A stretch of 64,000 bases of DNA, taken from contig OZ251218.1 of assembly GCA_965240365.1 (NCBI GenBank), positions 620,001-684,000 of the forward strand. Direction: 5' to 3'. Numbering within the stretch: the stretch's first letter is position 1; each line of letters begins with the position of its first letter. The notes under the pieces are model-generated. The model searched no databases. It was given only the letters and a program-made list of their open reading frames with translations, and was not told the DNA's origin. This stretch comes from G965240365 sp965240365. Its GTDB lineage: Bacteria > Pseudomonadota > Gammaproteobacteria > Eutrophobiales > Eutrophobiaceae. The position numbers were made by a program, and so were the translations under genes. Shown here one piece after another: positions 43,688 through 52,699 of this stretch.

Positions 43688-44880
43688 AGACGCTGGCCGT
43701 TCTGGGTTCCACCGGCACTATCGGGGTCAACACGCTGGCGGTCGCGGCCCGGCACGGCGCCAGGTACCGGGTGCTGGCCCTGACCGCCAACACCAATGTG
43801 GACCGGCTGTTCCAGCAATGTCTCAGCCATCGCCCCGGTTATGCGGTCATGGCCGATAAAGATTCGGCCCGGCGGCTGGAGCAAAAAATCGGGCAAAGCG
43901 GCCTGCCGACCACGGTGCTGGCCGGGCCGGAGGGCCTGCGGCAGGTGGCCGGGCTGGATGAGGTGGATTATGTCATGGCGGCCATTGTCGGGGCGGCCGG
44001 TCTGCTGCCCACCCTGGCCGCGGCCCGGGCCGGCAAGCGGGTGCTGCTGGCCAACAAGGAAGCCCTGGTCATGTCGGGCAAGCTGTTTATGGACACGGCG
44101 CGGGACAACAAGGCCGAACTGTTGCCGATCGACAGCGAGCATAACGCGATCTTTCAATGCCTGCCGGCCGGTTTCGATCCCGCCGATCTCGGCGCCGGCC
44201 CGGCCGCGCTGGGCGTTAAAAAGATATTATTGACCGCCTCCGGCGGCCCTTTCCGTGATCTGCCGCCCGAGCAGCTTGCGCGGGTCTCGCCCGAGCAGGC
44301 CTGCCGCCATCCAAACTGGGTCATGGGCAAGAAGATCTCGGTGGATTCGGCCACCATGATGAACAAGGGGCTGGAACTCATGGAGGCCTGCTGGCTGTTT
44401 CATACCCGGCCTGAAAATATACAGGTGGTGCTGCATCCCGAGAGCGTGATCCATTCCATGGTGCAATATACCGACGGCTCGGTGCTGGCCCAGTTGGGCC
44501 GGCCGGATATGCGCACCCCCATTGCCCACGGCCTGGCCTGGCCGGAGCGGATCGAGGCCGGCGTGGAAGAACTGGATCTGTTTGCTATTGCCCGGCTCCA
44601 CTTCAAACGCCCGGACGAGGCGCGCTTCCCCTGTCTGGCCCTGGCGCGCGCCGCCATCCGCGCGGGCGGCACGGCCGGCGCCATCCTGAACGCGGCCAAT
44701 GAGGTCGCCGTGCATGAATTTCTACAAAGGCGGCTGCGCTTTACCGACATCGCCGGCGTGATCGAGACCGTGTTGGAGGGCATCCCGGCCGTGGCCGCTG
44801 ACTCGCTGGAACAGATCCTGGAGGCCGACCGGCAGGCGCGGGCGGCGGCCGAGGGGGCCGTCAGGGCCATGGCCGCATGA
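43684..44880 (+). CDS. dxr: 1-deoxy-D-xylulose 5-phosphate reductoisomerase
   Basis: Dxr is the second enzyme of the non-mevalonate isoprenoid pathway, making MEP with NADPH. The 398 residues match the family. Seen: LAVLGSTGTIGVNTLAVAAR (NADPH motif), LLANKEALVMSG, LPIDSEHNAIFQCL (metal ligands), LTASGGPFRDLP, HPNWVMGKKISVDSATMMNK and AANEVAVHEFL. It starts with TTG overlapping the cdsA stop. Its place between cdsA and rseP, instead of next to frr, is the Pseudomonas-like arrangement. Confidence 0.96.
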   Translation: MKTLAVLGSTGTIGVNTLAVAARHGARYRVLALTANTNVDRLFQQCLSHRPGYAVMADKDSARRLEQKIGQSGLPTTVLAGPEGLRQVAGLDEVDYVMAAIVGAAGLLPTLAAARAGKRVLLANKEALVMSGKLFMDTARDNKAELLPIDSEHNAIFQCLPAGFDPADLGAGPAALGVKKILLTASGGPFRDLPPEQLARVSPEQACRHPNWVMGKKISVDSATMMNKGLELMEACWLFHTRPENIQVVLHPESVIHSMVQYTDGSVLAQLGRPDMRTPIAHGLAWPERIEAGVEELDLFAIARLHFKRPDEARFPCLALARAAIRAGGTAGAILNAANEVAVHEFLQRRLRFTDIAGVIETVLEGIPAVAADSLEQILEADRQARAAAEGAVRAMAA

Positions 44881-46244
44881 TCGGCATACTGCAATCGGCG
44901 CTCGCGTTTATCCTCGCGCTGGGGGTGTTGATCACCTTTCACGAATTCGGGCATTACTGGGTGGCGCGGCGCTTTAATGTCAAGATCCTGCGTTTTTCGA
45001 TCGGTTTCGGCCGGCCCATCTATAAGCGCGTGTTCGGCCCGGACGCGACCGAATTTGTGGTCGCCGCCCTGCCGCTCGGCGGTTATGTCAAGATGCTGGA
45101 CCAGCGCGACGCCGAGGTGGAAGAAGAGGAACGGCCCCGCTCGTTTAACGCCCAGTCACTGGGCCGGCGCTTTGCGATCGTGGCGGCCGGCCCCGCCTTT
45201 AATTTTATCTTTGCGATCTTTGCCTATTGCCTGATCTTCATGCTGGGCGTCAGCGGGCCGAAGCCCATCATCGGCGAAGTGCGGCCGGGTTCGCCGGCCG
45301 CCGTGGCGGGCCTCATGGCCGGCCATGAGATTATTGCCGTTGACGGCCGACCGACCCGGACCTGGCCGGCCGCGCTTGAGGCATTGGTCGGCCACACCGT
45401 CAAGGGCGAGCGGGCCAGTCTTGAAACCAGGGATCGGGACGGGCTGCGGCAGCGCCTTGAACTTGATCTGGCGGCCGTATCCATTGATGAAATGGCCGGC
45501 GGCCGCTTGCCGGAGGCCCTGGGGCTCAAGCTGATTCAGCTAAAACTGCCGGCCATCATCGGCCGGCTTATCCCGGACGGCGCGGCCCAAAGGGCGGGCC
45601 TCATGCAGTATGATGAAATCCTGGGCGTCAACGGTCAGGCCGTGCGCTCCTGGGAGCAGTGGGTTGAAGTCATCCGGGCCAACCCCGGGACGCCCCTGTC
45701 GATTGACGTCCTGCGCGGCGATAACAGGCTCAGGTTGAGCTTGACACCCGCGCGGGTGTGGGCCGGCGACAGGCAGATAGGGCGGATCGGCGCGGCCGTA
45801 TTCCAGCCGGACGATTTTTTCGAATCCTACTTTGCGCTTGAATCATTCGGGCCGTGGCCGGCCCTGCAAAAGGCCGCGCTCAAGACCTGGGAGATGTCGC
45901 TCCTGACCCTGCGCGTGCTCGCCAAGATGCTGACTGGCGAGGCCTCGGTCAAAAACCTGAGCGGCCCCATCAGCATCGCGCAATACGCGGGGCAATCGGC
46001 CGGCATCGGCCTGGTCGCCTTCCTGAGTTTTATGGCGATCGTGAGCGTGAGCCTGGGCGTGCTCAACCTGCTGCCCATTCCCTTACTTGATGGCGGACAT
46101 TTACTGTATTACCTAGTAGAATTCGTGACGGGCAAGCCGCTCTCGGAACAGGCCCAGGTGATCGGCCAGCAAGTGGGTCTGGCCCTGCTCCTGACCCTGA
46201 TGGGCATCGCCTTTTACAATGATATTGCCCGGTTGCTGGGATAA
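44877..46244 (+). CDS. rseP: Site-2 protease RseP
   Basis: RseP is an intramembrane zinc metalloprotease that cleaves anti-sigma-E RseA in the envelope stress response and clears signal peptides. The 455 residues show the zinc motif TFHEFGHYWVARRF in the first helix, two PDZ domains (VRPGSPAAVAGLMAGHEIIA and LIPDGAAQRAGLMQYDEILG) and the second zinc motif LNLLPIPLLDGGHLLYYLVE. Start overlaps dxr by four bases (ATGA). Confidence 0.96.
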   Translation: MIGILQSALAFILALGVLITFHEFGHYWVARRFNVKILRFSIGFGRPIYKRVFGPDATEFVVAALPLGGYVKMLDQRDAEVEEEERPRSFNAQSLGRRFAIVAAGPAFNFIFAIFAYCLIFMLGVSGPKPIIGEVRPGSPAAVAGLMAGHEIIAVDGRPTRTWPAALEALVGHTVKGERASLETRDRDGLRQRLELDLAAVSIDEMAGGRLPEALGLKLIQLKLPAIIGRLIPDGAAQRAGLMQYDEILGVNGQAVRSWEQWVEVIRANPGTPLSIDVLRGDNRLRLSLTPARVWAGDRQIGRIGAAVFQPDDFFESYFALESFGPWPALQKAALKTWEMSLLTLRVLAKMLTGEASVKNLSGPISIAQYAGQSAGIGLVAFLSFMAIVSVSLGVLNLLPIPLLDGGHLLYYLVEFVTGKPLSEQAQVIGQQVGLALLLTLMGIAFYNDIARLLG

Positions 46245-46329
46245 GGTATGGCGGCCCTGAACAATTCCAGCCGGGACTTTGCTGCTTGCCACGGGCAGAC
46301 AGCCAGCGCTTCGATCTGCAATATATAGA

Positions 46330-46524
46330 GTGAAAGCAAAGGCATTGATCAAGCTATTGCAGGAAGACGGGTGGTATCTTGTTAGAATGAAAGGAAGTCA
46401 TCGCCAGTTTAAACATCAGGATAAGTCAGCTACGGTCACCGTTGCCGGGAAGCTGAGTGTCGAGGTGCCCAAAGGCACTTTAAGCGCGATACTTAAACAA
46501 TCTGGATTGAAGAAAAGGGGTTAA
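46330..46524 (+). CDS. hicA: HicA-type mRNA interferase toxin
   Basis: HicA is a small double-stranded-RNA-binding-fold ribonuclease. From the GTG at 46330 the 64-residue protein reads VKAKALIKLLQEDGWYLVRM then KGSHRQFKHQDKSATVTVAG, with the catalytic His in GSHRQFKH, and ends LSAILKQSGLKKRG. A longer frame back to 46279 adds residues foreign to the family. hicB follows after five bases. The pair is inserted between rseP and bamA, genes that are adjacent in most gammaproteobacteria. Confidence 0.88.
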   Translation: MKAKALIKLLQEDGWYLVRMKGSHRQFKHQDKSATVTVAGKLSVEVPKGTLSAILKQSGLKKRG

Positions 46525-46529
46525 TCTGA

Positions 46530-46742
46530 ATGAAATATGCTGTCATTGTTGAGAAGGGTGAATCCAGCTATGGCGCTTATGTGCCTGATTTACCCGGCTG
46601 CATCGCCGTGGGTGAAACATGCGGGGAAGCGTTACGGCTTATTCACGAGGCCATCGAATTTCATATACAGGGCTTAAAGGAAGACGGCCTTGAAGCGCCG
46701 GAACCCTGTTCCAGCGTTGAAATCGTGGAAGTTGCCGCATAA
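46530..46742 (+). CDS. hicB: HicB-type antitoxin
   Basis: A 70-residue HicB with the partial RNase-H-like fold: MKYAVIVEKGESSYGAYVPD, LPGCIAVGETCGEALRLIHE and AIEFHIQGLKEDGLEAPEP. It lacks the C-terminal DNA-binding domain that longer HicB proteins carry, so it may not repress its own promoter. Both genes look intact. A 9-bp hairpin follows. Confidence 0.88.
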   Translation: MKYAVIVEKGESSYGAYVPDLPGCIAVGETCGEALRLIHEAIEFHIQGLKEDGLEAPEPCSSVEIVEVAA

Positions 46743-46772
46743 GCCGCGTAAGGGGAAAACCTAATGATGATC

Positions 46773-46797
46773 GTGTCCGCTTGAATTGAGCGGACAC
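46773..46797 (+). terminator. Hairpin after hicB
   Basis: GTGTCCGCT (46773-46781) and AGCGGACAC (46789-46797) form a perfect 9-bp stem followed by TTTGG. It would separate hicAB (and rseP) from bamA, which lies 120 bases on. The T-tail is short, so efficiency may be low. Confidence 0.45.
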
Positions 46798-46918
46798 TTT
46801 GGTCAGTGTCAGACAAGCGTTACTTGCAGGCTTGCAAATGCTGTTAAGTAGCGGAGATCTCATAAGCCTGAGGCATCGGCGCTATATAAAGTCGTCCAAA
46901 AACTGAAATTAAAAACAA

Positions 46919-49219
46919 ATGCGAAACAAGATTTATCATTCACTTTATGCCTTTTTGCTGGTCTTCGCGGTGTTGCTGCCGCTGGAAGCGGCCGAGGAAT
47001 TTATCATTGAGGATATCCGGGTGGAGGGCCTGGAGCGGATCACGCCCGGCACGGTGTTCAATTATCTGCCGATGCAGGTGGGCGACCGGTTTGACGATTC
47101 GCGCTCGGCCGAGGCCGTGCGGGCGCTGTTCAGGACCGGTTTCTTCGACGATGTGCGGCTTGAGCGGGACGGCAATGTGCTGGTCTTTCTGTTCAGGGAA
47201 CGGCCCGCCATCGGTTCGATCCAGATGTCCGGCAACAAGGATATAAAAACCGAAGATGTGCTCGATAGCCTGAAGCAGTTCGGCTTTGCCGAGGGGCGCG
47301 TATTTGTGCAGGCGCAACTGGACCAGGTCGAGCAGGAATTGCGGCGGCAATATTACGCGGCCGGCAAATATGGGGTCAGGATCACCTCCAGCGTGAGCGC
47401 GCTCAATAATAACCGGGTCGGGATCGTGATCGAGGTGTCCGAGGGCGTGGCGGCCAGGATAAAGCGGATCAATATCATCGGCAATACGGTATTTACCGAA
47501 AAGGAGTTGTTAAAACAGTTTGAATCCAGTGCGTCCAACCTGTTTTCCTTCTTTACCAAGGATGATCAGTATTCAAAGCAAAAACTGGCGGGCGACCTGG
47601 AATCCCTGCGCTCGTATTATCTGGACAACGGTTATCTGAATTTTAACGTGGACTCGACCCAGGTCTCGATCACGCCCGACAAAAAAGATATTTATATCAC
47701 TATCAATATCAGCGAAGGCGAGCAGTTTACCGTGACCGAGGTCAAGCTGGCGGGCGACTTGATCGTGCCGCGGGAGGAATTGTTCGAATTGTTTGAAATC
47801 AGCGCGGGCGATCTGTTTTCCAGAAAAAAAGTGACCGACACCAGCAAGAAGCTCACCGACAGGATCGGGGAAGAGGGCTATGCATTCGGCAACGTCAACG
47901 CCATCCCCGATATCAACCAGGCCGACAAGACCGTGGCGCTGACCTTCTTCATTGACCCCGGCAAGCGCGTCTATGCCCGCCGCATCAACTTTGCGGGCAA
48001 TGTCAAGACCAAGGATGAAGTGCTCAGGCGGGAAATGCGCCAGCAGGAGGGGGCCTGGGTCTCGACCAGTCAGGTCGAGCGCGGCAGGGTGCGGCTGGAA
48101 CGGACCGGCTATTTCAAGGATGTCAATGTCGAGACGGTGGCCGTGGCCGGGGCGACCGACCAGGTTGATGTCAATTACACGGTTGAAGAGGCGCCCGGCG
48201 GACGGCTGGGCGGCGGCCTCGGTTTCTCGCCGGGACAGGGCATTATCTTTAATACCAGCATCGTGCAGGATAATTTTCTGGGCAGCGGCAAGCGTATTTC
48301 GTTCAATTTCAATAACAGCAAGGTCAATACGCGCTATGCCGTGGGTTATCTGAATCCCTATTTTACCGTCGATGGCATCAGCCAGGGTTTTAATCTATTT
48401 TACAGCGATACCAACGCCGTGCGGGCCAACCTGGCGGCTTATGAAACGCGCGATGCGGGCGGCGAGATAAATTTCGGTTTTCCCGTGAGTGAAAACAACA
48501 GCATCTTTGCCGCGCTGGAATACCGCAATACCCAGATTGATCTCTTGTCGAGGAGCGGCACGCAAATCAGGAATTTTGTGAACCGAAACGGCAATGATTT
48601 CGATATTCTGAGCCTGCGCGCCAGCTTTTCCTATGACACCACCAACCGACGGATACTGCCGGACCAGGGCTCCCTGCACCGCATCCAGGTGGAGGGATCG
48701 ATCCCGACCTTTGGCAATTCACTCAAATATTACAAGGTGGATTACCAGACCAAATGGTTTAAGGATATTTATAAAGACTTCGTGCTTTCGCTGTCGGCCA
48801 ATCTGGGCTATGGCAAGGCCTATGGCGAGACCACCGAACTGCCCTTCTTCGAGAATTTCTTCGCCGGCGGGCCGCGCACCGTGCGCGGCTTCAAGACCAA
48901 TACGCTCGGGCCGCTGGACAGCAACAAGCGGCCCCTGGGCGGCGATACCAAGATCACCGGCCGGGCCGAACTGATCCTGCCGGTGCCCTTTCTGGAAGAA
49001 TATAAAAAATCATTCAGGCTCACGGGTTTTATAGACGCGGGCAATGTCTATGGCCCCGACCAGGATATTGATCTCGGCGAGATACGCTATTCAACCGGAA
49101 TAGGCGCGATCTGGGTGTCGCCGTTCGGCGTGGTGCAGGCCAGTATTGGCGTGCCGCTCAACGACAAGAGCGGCGATCAGACCGAGAACTTCCAGTTTAC
49201 CTTTGGCGCCTCTTTTTAG
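46919..49219 (+). CDS. bamA: Outer-membrane protein assembly factor BamA
   Basis: BamA is the Omp85 core of the machine that inserts beta-barrel proteins into the outer membrane. The 766 residues begin with a signal peptide (MRNKIYHSLYAFLLVFAVLL) and continue with five POTRA domains (first: EEFIIEDIRVEGLERITPGT). The 16-strand barrel from about residue 420 contains FNTSIVQDNFLGSGK and the L6 VRGF motif in GGPRTVRGFKT, and it ends NFQFTFGASF with the terminal Phe. Length is normal (E. coli 810). It is the essential gene of the cluster and is intact. Confidence 0.96.
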   Translation: MRNKIYHSLYAFLLVFAVLLPLEAAEEFIIEDIRVEGLERITPGTVFNYLPMQVGDRFDDSRSAEAVRALFRTGFFDDVRLERDGNVLVFLFRERPAIGSIQMSGNKDIKTEDVLDSLKQFGFAEGRVFVQAQLDQVEQELRRQYYAAGKYGVRITSSVSALNNNRVGIVIEVSEGVAARIKRINIIGNTVFTEKELLKQFESSASNLFSFFTKDDQYSKQKLAGDLESLRSYYLDNGYLNFNVDSTQVSITPDKKDIYITINISEGEQFTVTEVKLAGDLIVPREELFELFEISAGDLFSRKKVTDTSKKLTDRIGEEGYAFGNVNAIPDINQADKTVALTFFIDPGKRVYARRINFAGNVKTKDEVLRREMRQQEGAWVSTSQVERGRVRLERTGYFKDVNVETVAVAGATDQVDVNYTVEEAPGGRLGGGLGFSPGQGIIFNTSIVQDNFLGSGKRISFNFNNSKVNTRYAVGYLNPYFTVDGISQGFNLFYSDTNAVRANLAAYETRDAGGEINFGFPVSENNSIFAALEYRNTQIDLLSRSGTQIRNFVNRNGNDFDILSLRASFSYDTTNRRILPDQGSLHRIQVEGSIPTFGNSLKYYKVDYQTKWFKDIYKDFVLSLSANLGYGKAYGETTELPFFENFFAGGPRTVRGFKTNTLGPLDSNKRPLGGDTKITGRAELILPVPFLEEYKKSFRLTGFIDAGNVYGPDQDIDLGEIRYSTGIGAIWVSPFGVVQASIGVPLNDKSGDQTENFQFTFGASF

Positions 49220-49246
49220 GGAAACTCTGATTAAATCAGAGTTTCC
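49220..49246 (+). terminator. Hairpin directly after bamA, also an IS5/MITE end
   Basis: GGAAACTCTGATT (49220-49232) pairs with AATCAGAGTTTCC (49234-49246), starting at the base after the bamA stop and followed by TTTA. The same hairpin begins the MITE in fic. It is probably the left end of the IS5 fragment that follows and may now act as the bamA terminator. Confidence 0.55.
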
Positions 49247-49254
49247 TTTATCCC

Positions 49255-49748
49255 ATGGAACTGACAGACGCTCAATATGCCCAACTGTCGGGGCTTTTGC
49301 CGGTACAACGCGGCAATGTCAAGATCAGTAACTGGCAGCTATTGAATGCCTTGTTGTACATGGCCGAGAACGGCTGCAAGTGGCGGCGTCTGCCGAAAGA
49401 ATACGGCAACTGGTACACCGTTTACATGCGTCTTCGCCGGTGGGCAGACAAGGGCATTCTGGAGCGGATTTTTGTGACCCTGCAGGAACAACGGCTGATT
49501 TGCATCCGTATAGAATGCCCGAGTCTGGGCAGCGCCGGCGCCGAGGCGCATCGGGATGCCGCCCGCCCGCGACAGGCAGGCGGAGGCTTTAAAAAAACCG
49601 ATCACGGGCCATTGGAAAGTCCCGAGGAGGACCTGCCTGCCGCGGCAGGCGCAACACCAGGATTCATCTGGTTGCCGCGGCTGACCGGCCGGCGTTAAGG
49701 GCGCGCTCTTTTGCGGGATTGGAAAGCGAAGCCCGAGGGCTGGCCTGA
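49255..49748 (+). pseudogene. IS5-family transposase fragment with inserted palindromes
   Basis: MELTDAQYAQLSGLLPVQRG and LNALLYMAENGCKWRRLPKE are the OrfA start of a second IS5-family transposase. Near 49580 an A-run allows the usual -1 shift into NRSRAIGKSRGG and NTRIHLVAAADRPA, but the frame then ends at about 49748; the catalytic C-terminal half is missing. Two GC-rich palindromic inserts interrupt it: near 49566 and at 49632-49650 (CCTGCCTGCCGCGGCAGGC). It separates bamA from skp, normally neighbours. Confidence 0.75.
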
Positions 49749-49904
49749 TGATTTGGCGATATATATCTCTTGCGCTGACCCGGCTTATTCTTTAGTGTAA
49801 ACAGACGATAATGAACGCATCTCAAAAACAGCGCTTGTTTTGCCATTTCAGATAAAGTGACCCTGTATTTGAAGAACCTTAAATAGTAACGGAGTAATAA
49901 TTGC

Positions 49905-50420
49905 ATGAAGACTTATTTTTCGAGCTTGGCACTGGCTGTTATCGTTTTATCCGCGCCTGCGGCCTATGCCGAGAGCTATAAACTGGGCGCGGTCAACGCG
50001 ATACGGGTTTTGGAGCAATCCCCGCAGGCGGATGCCGCCAGAAAACTGATCGAAAGAGAATTCGCCCCGCGTGATAAACAACTGGTCGCGCAGCAAAAAC
50101 AACTCAAGGCGCTGGAGGACAGGCTGGGCAAGGACGGCGCCATTATGAGTGAACAGGAACGTTCAAAACTGGAAAGAGACATCATCAATAAAAAGCGCGA
50201 CCTTAAACGCGGCCAGGATGAGTTCCGGGAAGACCTGAATTTTCGCCGCAATGAGGAATTTGCAAAGATTCAAAAGGATATTATCGAGGCGATCCAGCAG
50301 GTGGCCAAAGACAATAAATTCGATGTGATACTGGGCGAAGGGGTGATCTATGCCAACCCCAGGGTGGATATCAGCGACCTCGTTGTCGAGTATCTGAAAA
50401 AGAAAAGCGGCCGCTCATAA
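49905..50420 (+). CDS. skp: Periplasmic chaperone Skp/OmpH
   Basis: Skp holds unfolded outer-membrane proteins on the way to BamA. The 171 residues start with a signal peptide ending PAAYAES and show the OmpH pattern: YKLGAVNAIRVLEQSPQADA, a long charged coiled-coil hairpin (residues 45-115), and the C-terminal KFDVILGEGVIYANPRVDIS. ACGGAG precedes the ATG by ten bases. It is separated from bamA by IS debris and so may need its own promoter. Confidence 0.92.
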   Translation: MKTYFSSLALAVIVLSAPAAYAESYKLGAVNAIRVLEQSPQADAARKLIEREFAPRDKQLVAQQKQLKALEDRLGKDGAIMSEQERSKLERDIINKKRDLKRGQDEFREDLNFRRNEEFAKIQKDIIEAIQQVAKDNKFDVILGEGVIYANPRVDISDLVVEYLKKKSGRS

Positions 50421-50444
50421 TACCGGCCTCAAGAGACGCCTTAT

Positions 50445-51455
50445 ATGTCATTTACCCTGGCTGAACTGGCCAAATTATGTGACGCCAGCATAGAGGGCGA
50501 TCAATCCTGTGAAATCAGGGCGGTCAATACGCTCAAGTCCGCCCGGGCCGGCGAGATTGCATTCCTGTCAAACCCGCGTTATGCCGCCCAATTGACCGCG
50601 ACCCGCGCCTCGGCCGTGATCCTGCGCGAGCGAGACAGCCGTGCCTGCCCGGTCAACGCGCTCATTACGGCTGATCCCTATCTGGCCTATGCGCAGATCG
50701 CCAATCATCTCTATCCGCGTTCCGGTCATAAGGCCGGCCGCCATCAAAGCGCCGTCATCGGCCACGGCTGTCAAATCGACGCGACTGTCTCTCTCGCCGC
50801 CCATGTTGTTATCGGCGATAATGTCAGGATAGGCGCCGGGACACGCATCGGCCCCGGCTGTGTCATTGAAGACGAGGTCGTCATCGGGCCGCGCTCATTG
50901 CTGGCCGCCAATGTCACCCTCTGTCGGCGGGTCAGCGTCGGGGCCGGGGTGGTGCTGCATCCCGGCGTGGTGATCGGCGCGGATGGCTTTGGCTTCGCCG
51001 AGGATCATAAAACCTGGCTCAAGCTCCCCCAGTTGGGCGCCGTGCAGATCGCCGATGAGGTCGAGATCGGGGCCAACTCAACCGTTGACCGGGGCGCGAT
51101 AGAAGACACGATGATCGGCGCCGGGGTCAAGATCGATAACCAGGTGCAGATCGGGCACAACGTGGTGATCGGGGCGCATACCGCGATCGCGGGCTGCGCC
51201 GGCATTGCCGGCAGCGCGAAGATCGGTCAACGCTGCAAGATCGGCGGCGCGGTCAGCATAAACGGTCATATTGATATCGCGGATGAGGTGACCATTCACG
51301 GTATGTCAGGCGTGTCCAAATCAATTAAATCCGCCGGGGTTTATTCTTCCGCCATGCCGGCCATGGATAATAAAATCTGGCTAAGAAACATCGCCCGTTT
51401 AAGGCAGCTTGGCGCAAAGCTCAAAAAGATTAAAAACGGCCCGGGAAAAGAGTAA
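50445..51455 (+). CDS. lpxD: UDP-3-O-(3-hydroxyacyl)glucosamine N-acyltransferase
   Basis: LpxD adds the N-linked acyl chain in the third step of lipid A synthesis. The 336 residues have an N-terminal UDP-binding domain (FTLAELAKLCDASIEGDQSC) and a left-handed beta-helix of hexapeptide repeats (for example VIGDNVRIGAGTRIGPG). The catalytic His is in the VQIGHNVVIGAHTAIAG part. Length fits E. coli (341). It lies 24 bases after skp. Confidence 0.96.
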   Translation: MSFTLAELAKLCDASIEGDQSCEIRAVNTLKSARAGEIAFLSNPRYAAQLTATRASAVILRERDSRACPVNALITADPYLAYAQIANHLYPRSGHKAGRHQSAVIGHGCQIDATVSLAAHVVIGDNVRIGAGTRIGPGCVIEDEVVIGPRSLLAANVTLCRRVSVGAGVVLHPGVVIGADGFGFAEDHKTWLKLPQLGAVQIADEVEIGANSTVDRGAIEDTMIGAGVKIDNQVQIGHNVVIGAHTAIAGCAGIAGSAKIGQRCKIGGAVSINGHIDIADEVTIHGMSGVSKSIKSAGVYSSAMPAMDNKIWLRNIARLRQLGAKLKKIKNGPGKE

Positions 51456-51461
51456 AAATTT

Positions 51462-51920
51462 ATGCAAAATGATTCAAAGATCGTCGATATAGAACGCATT
51501 AAACAGATCCTGCCGCACCGTTATCCTTTTTTGATGATTGATCGCGTGCTTGATTATAAGGCCGGTCATTCGCTGAGCGCTATAAAGAATATCACCGTTA
51601 ATGAGCCCTTTTTTCAGGGCCATTTCCCGCGCAAACCGGTGATGCCGGGCGTGTTGATCATCGAGGCCCTGGCCCAGGCCGCCGCCTTGCTGGGCATTCA
51701 GGACCTGGAAGACGGCAGGCTCGGCCAGGACAGCGTGATCTATCTGGTCGGTATCGACAAGGCCCGCTTCCGCAGGCCGGCCGGCCCCGGCGATCAGTTG
51801 CTTATTGATGTTAAATTCTGCGCGCGAAGGCGCAATATCTGGAAATATGAGGCCACCGCCCGGGTGGACGCAAAGCAGGTCGCGTCCGCCGAACTGATGA
51901 CCACGGCCGTGTTTGATTGA
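51462..51920 (+). CDS. fabZ: 3-hydroxyacyl-ACP dehydratase FabZ
   Basis: FabZ dehydrates 3-hydroxyacyl-ACP in fatty acid elongation and competes with LpxA/LpxD for 3-hydroxyacyl-ACP. The 152-residue hot-dog-fold protein shows LPHRYPFLMIDRVLDY with the catalytic His, FFQGHFPRKPVMPGVLIIEA with the catalytic Glu, and VYLVGIDKARFRRPAGPGD-like sequence. It overlaps or abuts lpxA. Confidence 0.96.
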   Translation: MQNDSKIVDIERIKQILPHRYPFLMIDRVLDYKAGHSLSAIKNITVNEPFFQGHFPRKPVMPGVLIIEALAQAAALLGIQDLEDGRLGQDSVIYLVGIDKARFRRPAGPGDQLLIDVKFCARRRNIWKYEATARVDAKQVASAELMTTAVFD

Positions 51921-51925
51921 ACGGG

Positions 51926-52699
51926 ATGATCCACCCAACGGCCATCATCCACCCTGATGCCAGTGTTCACGCCGGGGTCCGTATCGGCGCCTACTCGGTG
52001 ATCGGCGCCGATGTCCGCATTGGCCGGGCCACGGAGATCGGCCCGCATGTTGTCATTAATGGCCCGACCGTGATCGGCGAACAAAACCGGTTTTTTCAAT
52101 TCTGCTCCATCGGCGCCGACCCCCAGGATAAAAAATATCAGGGCGAAGACCAGTCGCTGCTTGAAATAGGCTCGGGCAATACGGTGCGTGAATACGTTTC
52201 AATCAATCGCGGCACCGCGGCCGGCGGCGGCAAGACCGTGATCGGCGACAATAACTGGATCATGGCCTATGCGCATATCGCCCACGACTGCCGGGTTGGC
52301 AACAATACGGTCTTTGCCAATCATGTCACCCTGGCCGGGCATGTCAGCATTGATGACTTTGCGATTCTGGGCGGCTTTACCGGCGTGCATCAGTTCTGCC
52401 ATGTCGGCAGTTACAGCTTTTCCGCGATCGCGTCCGTGATCGTCAAGGATGTGCCGCCTTATGTGCTGGTGGCGGGCAACACGGCCAGGCCGACGGGGCT
52501 GAATCGTGAAGGCTTAAAACGCAACGGTTTTGACCCGGCCACGATCACCCTGTTACGCCGGGCCTACCGGATACTGTACCGGGACGGCCTCGGCCTCAAG
52601 GAGGCGCTGGCGGCGCTGGAGGCGCCGGCGCGGGAATCGGAGCGCGTGCGTCTGCTGAAGACCTTTATCGCGGCCTCCGAACGCGGGATTGTCAGATGA
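51926..52699 (+). CDS. lpxA: UDP-N-acetylglucosamine acyltransferase
   Basis: LpxA performs the first, reversible step of lipid A synthesis. From the ATG at 51926 (MIHPTAIIHPDASVHAGVRI) the protein has 257 residues; an upstream in-frame TTG overlaps fabZ and is less likely. It is a trimeric hexapeptide beta-helix with the catalytic His in INRGT..AYAHIAHDCRVGN (His of AHIAHD) and the C-terminal helical domain (GLNREGLKRNGFDPATITLL). Confidence 0.96.
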   Translation: MIHPTAIIHPDASVHAGVRIGAYSVIGADVRIGRATEIGPHVVINGPTVIGEQNRFFQFCSIGADPQDKKYQGEDQSLLEIGSGNTVREYVSINRGTAAGGGKTVIGDNNWIMAYAHIAHDCRVGNNTVFANHVTLAGHVSIDDFAILGGFTGVHQFCHVGSYSFSAIASVIVKDVPPYVLVAGNTARPTGLNREGLKRNGFDPATITLLRRAYRILYRDGLGLKEALAALEAPARESERVRLLKTFIAASERGIVR

